DNA of 64,000 nt from Variovorax paradoxus (GTDB taxonomy: Bacteria; Pseudomonadota; Gammaproteobacteria; Burkholderiales; Burkholderiaceae_C): positions 1,240,001 to 1,304,000 of the forward strand of contig NZ_CP045644.1 in the NCBI RefSeq assembly GCF_009498455.1, given 5' to 3'. Positions 62,183-64,000 of this stretch are shown piece by piece. The notes below the pieces were generated by a model. That model made no database searches, was not told the DNA's origin, and saw only the letters and a program-made list of their open reading frames with translations. Numbering within the stretch: position 1 is the first letter of the stretch; every line of letters begins with the position of its first letter. The position numbers were made by a program, and so were the translations under genes.

Positions 62183-62990
62183 AGCCACCCGCACCTTCGC
62201 CGTGCCCATCTCGACCTCGCAGTTCTCGTGCGTGGGCGAACGCAGCGGCAACCAGGACGCCATCGGTTACCACCTGGACGAACGCAACGCCTGCTTCGTC
62301 GTGAGCGACGGCGTCGGCGGCCACGCGGGCGGCGAGCTGGCCTCGCGCATCGTGGTCGACACCGCGCTCAACACCTTCGTCGACCACCCGTCCGTCGCCG
62401 CCGACGACATCCGCCATGCCGTGAAAGAGGCCAACGACGCCGTGCTCGCCAAGCAGCGCGAGCTGGCCGACCAGAACCGCATGAGCGCGACCATCGTCTC
62501 GCTGTTCGTCGACCGCGCCACCGGCGAAGCCTGCTGGGCTCACGTCGGCGACAGCCGCCTCTACTGGTTCCGCCGCGGCGCGCTCATGCAGCGCACCGAG
62601 GACCACAGCCTGTCCGAACGCTCCGGCGAGGCCGCCGCAGGCCAGGGCGCCAACGGCGGCGAGCGCCTGGTGAAGAGCAACCTGCTGTACCGCGCGCTCG
62701 GTGCGCGCGCAACGGCGGAGACCTCAGTGTCGACACCGCAGCGGCTCGCCGATGGCGATGCGTTCCTGCTGTGCACCGACGGGCTCTGGCAGCTCATCTC
62801 GCAGCAGGTGATGGAGCGATCGCTGCAGCTGGCGGCCAGCGCGGAAGAATGGCTGGCGTTGCTGCGGCGCGCGGCGGAGGCGAAGGCCGATGCGCTGCAG
62901 GACAACTACTCGGCGTTGGCGGTGTGGGTGGGGGCGCCGCAGCAGGTGACGCTGGCGGGGGTGGCACGGCCGCCCGCGACGGCCGGTTGA
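62175..62990 (+). CDS. PP2C-type protein phosphatase (PppA-like)
   Basis: The 271-residue PPM/PP2C phosphatase has the metal-binding motifs GERSGNQDAIG, VVSDGVGGHAGGE, WAHVGDSRLYWFRRG and LLCTDGLWQLIS, then DNYSALAV. PppA removes the phosphate placed by PpkA on Fha, turning T6SS off. The GTG at 62175 follows GGAGG and overlaps the FHA gene by 8 bases, so the two are coupled. The phosphatase is on the opposite strand from the kinase gene in this locus. Confidence 0.9.
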   Translation: MLEATRTFAVPISTSQFSCVGERSGNQDAIGYHLDERNACFVVSDGVGGHAGGELASRIVVDTALNTFVDHPSVAADDIRHAVKEANDAVLAKQRELADQNRMSATIVSLFVDRATGEACWAHVGDSRLYWFRRGALMQRTEDHSLSERSGEAAAGQGANGGERLVKSNLLYRALGARATAETSVSTPQRLADGDAFLLCTDGLWQLISQQVMERSLQLAASAEEWLALLRRAAEAKADALQDNYSALAVWVGAPQQVTLAGVARPPATAG

Positions 62991-62999
62991 AGCCTGCGC

Positions 63000-63028
63000 C
63001 GCGGCGAGGGCTTCAGCGCCTCGCCGCG
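63000..63028. terminator. 10-bp perfect hairpin between convergent genes
   Basis: CGCGGCGAGG at 63000-63009 pairs perfectly with CCTCGCCGCG at 63019-63028 across a 9-base loop, directly between the phosphatase stop and the stop of the leftward PAAR-like gene. There is no T run on either side, so termination would be weak or factor-assisted. Confidence 0.4.
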
Positions 63029-63032
63029 CGGT

Positions 63033-63416
63033 TCAGGCGCACAGATTCACGCTGGTGAGCTGCGGCGGCGTTCCCAGGATGCCGTTGACGTTGCCGCGGT
63101 TCTGCTTGGTGAAGCTCGTCACGCGCGTGGCCGGCGAGCCCTTGATCAGGAAGGTGTTCGAGGCGGTGATCTTCTTCGACTGCCCCATGACGCTGGGCAC
63201 CCGCACGCCGAGCCCGATCCCCGCCGTGTCGCCGAAGGTGAGGGGGATCTTGGTCTTCTTGTTGTGCGCCATCATGCAGGACCAGAAGATGTTCGGCACG
63301 TTGGGGATCGCCATCAGGCCCAGCCCGATGTCGATGTGGGGAATGGGAACGGCCGGCGTCTTGCAGACGTCGGGCACGCCGATGTCGAGGCTGGGACCTT
63401 GGGCGGCAAAGAACAT
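63033..63416 (-). CDS. DUF4150 PAAR-like protein
   Basis: The 127-residue protein begins MFFAAQGPSLDIGVPDVCKTP. It contains PIPHIDIGLGLMAIPNVPNIFW, TFGDTAGIGLGVRVPSVMGQSKKI and KGSPATRVTSFTKQN, with the short beta turns expected for a PAAR-like spike tip (DUF4150). Such proteins cap VgrG and carry or recruit toxins for T6SS delivery. The ATG at 63416 follows AAGGAG. It lies downstream of the DUF3540 gene, so the leftward unit starts beyond the window. Confidence 0.85.
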   Translation of the reverse strand: MFFAAQGPSLDIGVPDVCKTPAVPIPHIDIGLGLMAIPNVPNIFWSCMMAHNKKTKIPLTFGDTAGIGLGVRVPSVMGQSKKITASNTFLIKGSPATRVTSFTKQNRGNVNGILGTPPQLTSVNLCA

Positions 63417-63456
63417 CTCGGGGCTCCTTTGGAAAGTGATCGGTTGACGGGTGCAT

Positions 63457-63999
63457 TCAGCCCATGTGGATCTGCTTGGCATCCGCCTTGATCAGATCCT
63501 TGGCCGTGACCACGGTATTTCTTCCATGCACGCGCGCCATCTCGCTGGCGTTGTAGTCGATCTGGCCCGCATGCACCTGGTCCACGCCCTCGGTCATGCG
63601 GAAGGCCGACTTGCTCAGGTGCACGAGGCGGTCGACGATGGCTTCGTAGACGCGGCCGACAACGCGCATGTTCAACACCGTCGCGCGCGCTTCCACGCCC
63701 TGGTAGCTCATGTGGCCGACCTGGCATTCGGCCGCCTGCGCGTCCAGGTGCAGTTGCGCGGTGTCCATGCGCAGCGCGCGCGGGCCGCTCAGCTGCAGCT
63801 CGCTGGCCGCTTGCACCCTGACCGCACCGCGCTGCGAGGCCAGCGTGAGATCGCCCGCGACCTCGATGTGGGCGACACCTGCATCGGCCTGCTCGGCCAC
63901 CGCCGTCAGGTAGAGGCGACGCTCGTCGGGACCGCTGACGAGCACGATGTCGCCGATTTCGGGCCGCAACAGGCAGCTGGCGGCGCGCAGGCACCGCAA
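63457..63999 (-). CDS. DUF3540 domain protein, 5' end cut by the window
   Basis: The visible 180 residues run to the window edge without a clear start; the first in-frame codon shown is TTG, and the frame is open to the edge. It has RPEIGDIVLVSGPDERRLYLTAV, a central beta-rich region with GDLTLASQRGAVRVQAASELQLSG, and KSAFRMTEGVDQVHAGQIDYNASEMARVHGRNTVVTA near the end. Repeated short strands recall a beta-helix. DUF3540 genes usually accompany DUF2169, DUF4150 and VgrG genes in T6SS cargo cassettes. No catalytic motif is apparent. Confidence 0.8.
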   Translation of the reverse strand: MRCLRAASCLLRPEIGDIVLVSGPDERRLYLTAVAEQADAGVAHIEVAGDLTLASQRGAVRVQAASELQLSGPRALRMDTAQLHLDAQAAECQVGHMSYQGVEARATVLNMRVVGRVYEAIVDRLVHLSKSAFRMTEGVDQVHAGQIDYNASEMARVHGRNTVVTAKDLIKADAKQIHMG

Positions 64000-64000
64000 C

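Overview
The window reads as chromosome of a GC-rich betaproteobacterium of the order Burkholderiales. Family Comamonadaceae, and within it a Variovorax-like genus, fits best. The reasons are the strong GC bias at third codon positions, RdgC, an HpaR-type homoprotocatechuate cluster with several Bug-family (TctC) binding proteins, a TorF porin next to glnK-amtB, a TssQ-type T6SS lipoprotein, and short palindromic intergenic elements of a kind common in this family. This assignment comes from gene content, not from a database search. I saw no rRNA, tRNA, CRISPR array, transposase or prophage gene.

Bases 1-16850 are mixed core and accessory genes. They hold a partial gene, an M48 metallopeptidase, an AmpG-like permease, and a three-gene set (ketoacyl synthase, ketoacyl-synthase-like chain length factor, flavin-dependent halogenase-like enzyme) that looks like a small orphan polyene or pigment locus. 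An OmpR-type response regulator with its sensor kinase, an O-antigen-ligase-like protein, small proteins next to ilvE, rdgC, a BCCT transporter and radA follow.

Bases 16885-30164 are one long rightward catabolic cluster. A MarR/HpaR regulator lies behind a perfect 16-bp palindrome that overlaps its promoter. Then come genes for meta-cleavage of homoprotocatechuate: hpaG as two ORFs, hpaE, a two-subunit LigA/LigB-type extradiol dioxygenase where hpaD would be expected, hpaF, hpaH and hpaI. Three Bug binding proteins are interspersed without membrane subunits. The tail adds an IlvD/Edd dehydratase, a class II aldolase and a ketopantoate-reductase-family enzyme, which are not standard steps of the pathway.

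Bases 30181-44971 contain a secreted protein, a 190-bp inverted-repeat element, a YebC/PmpR regulator, alanine racemase, LplT, a DMT permease, glutathione peroxidase, and a leftward set of SMP-30 lactonase, LysR regulator, LldP permease and glycolate oxidase subunits GlcD-E-F. Bases 45009-48129 are a nitrogen-assimilation unit of TorF porin, glnK and amtB. It has a well-spaced sigma-54 promoter (GG-N10-GC) in front and a strong intrinsic terminator behind. comM follows on the opposite strand.

Bases 49686-64000 are part of a type VI secretion locus. Leftward are tssJ, tssK, tssL (with OmpA domain), tssM, tagF and a PpkA-like kinase. Rightward are tssQ, an FHA protein (TagH-like) and a PppA-like phosphatase, so the kinase, FHA protein and phosphatase of a threonine phosphorylation control pathway are all here. 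A DUF4150 PAAR-like gene and a DUF3540 gene at the right edge suggest an effector-delivery cassette continuing beyond the window. The sheath, tube, ATPase and remaining baseplate genes (tssB/C/D/E/F/G/H/I) are not in view.
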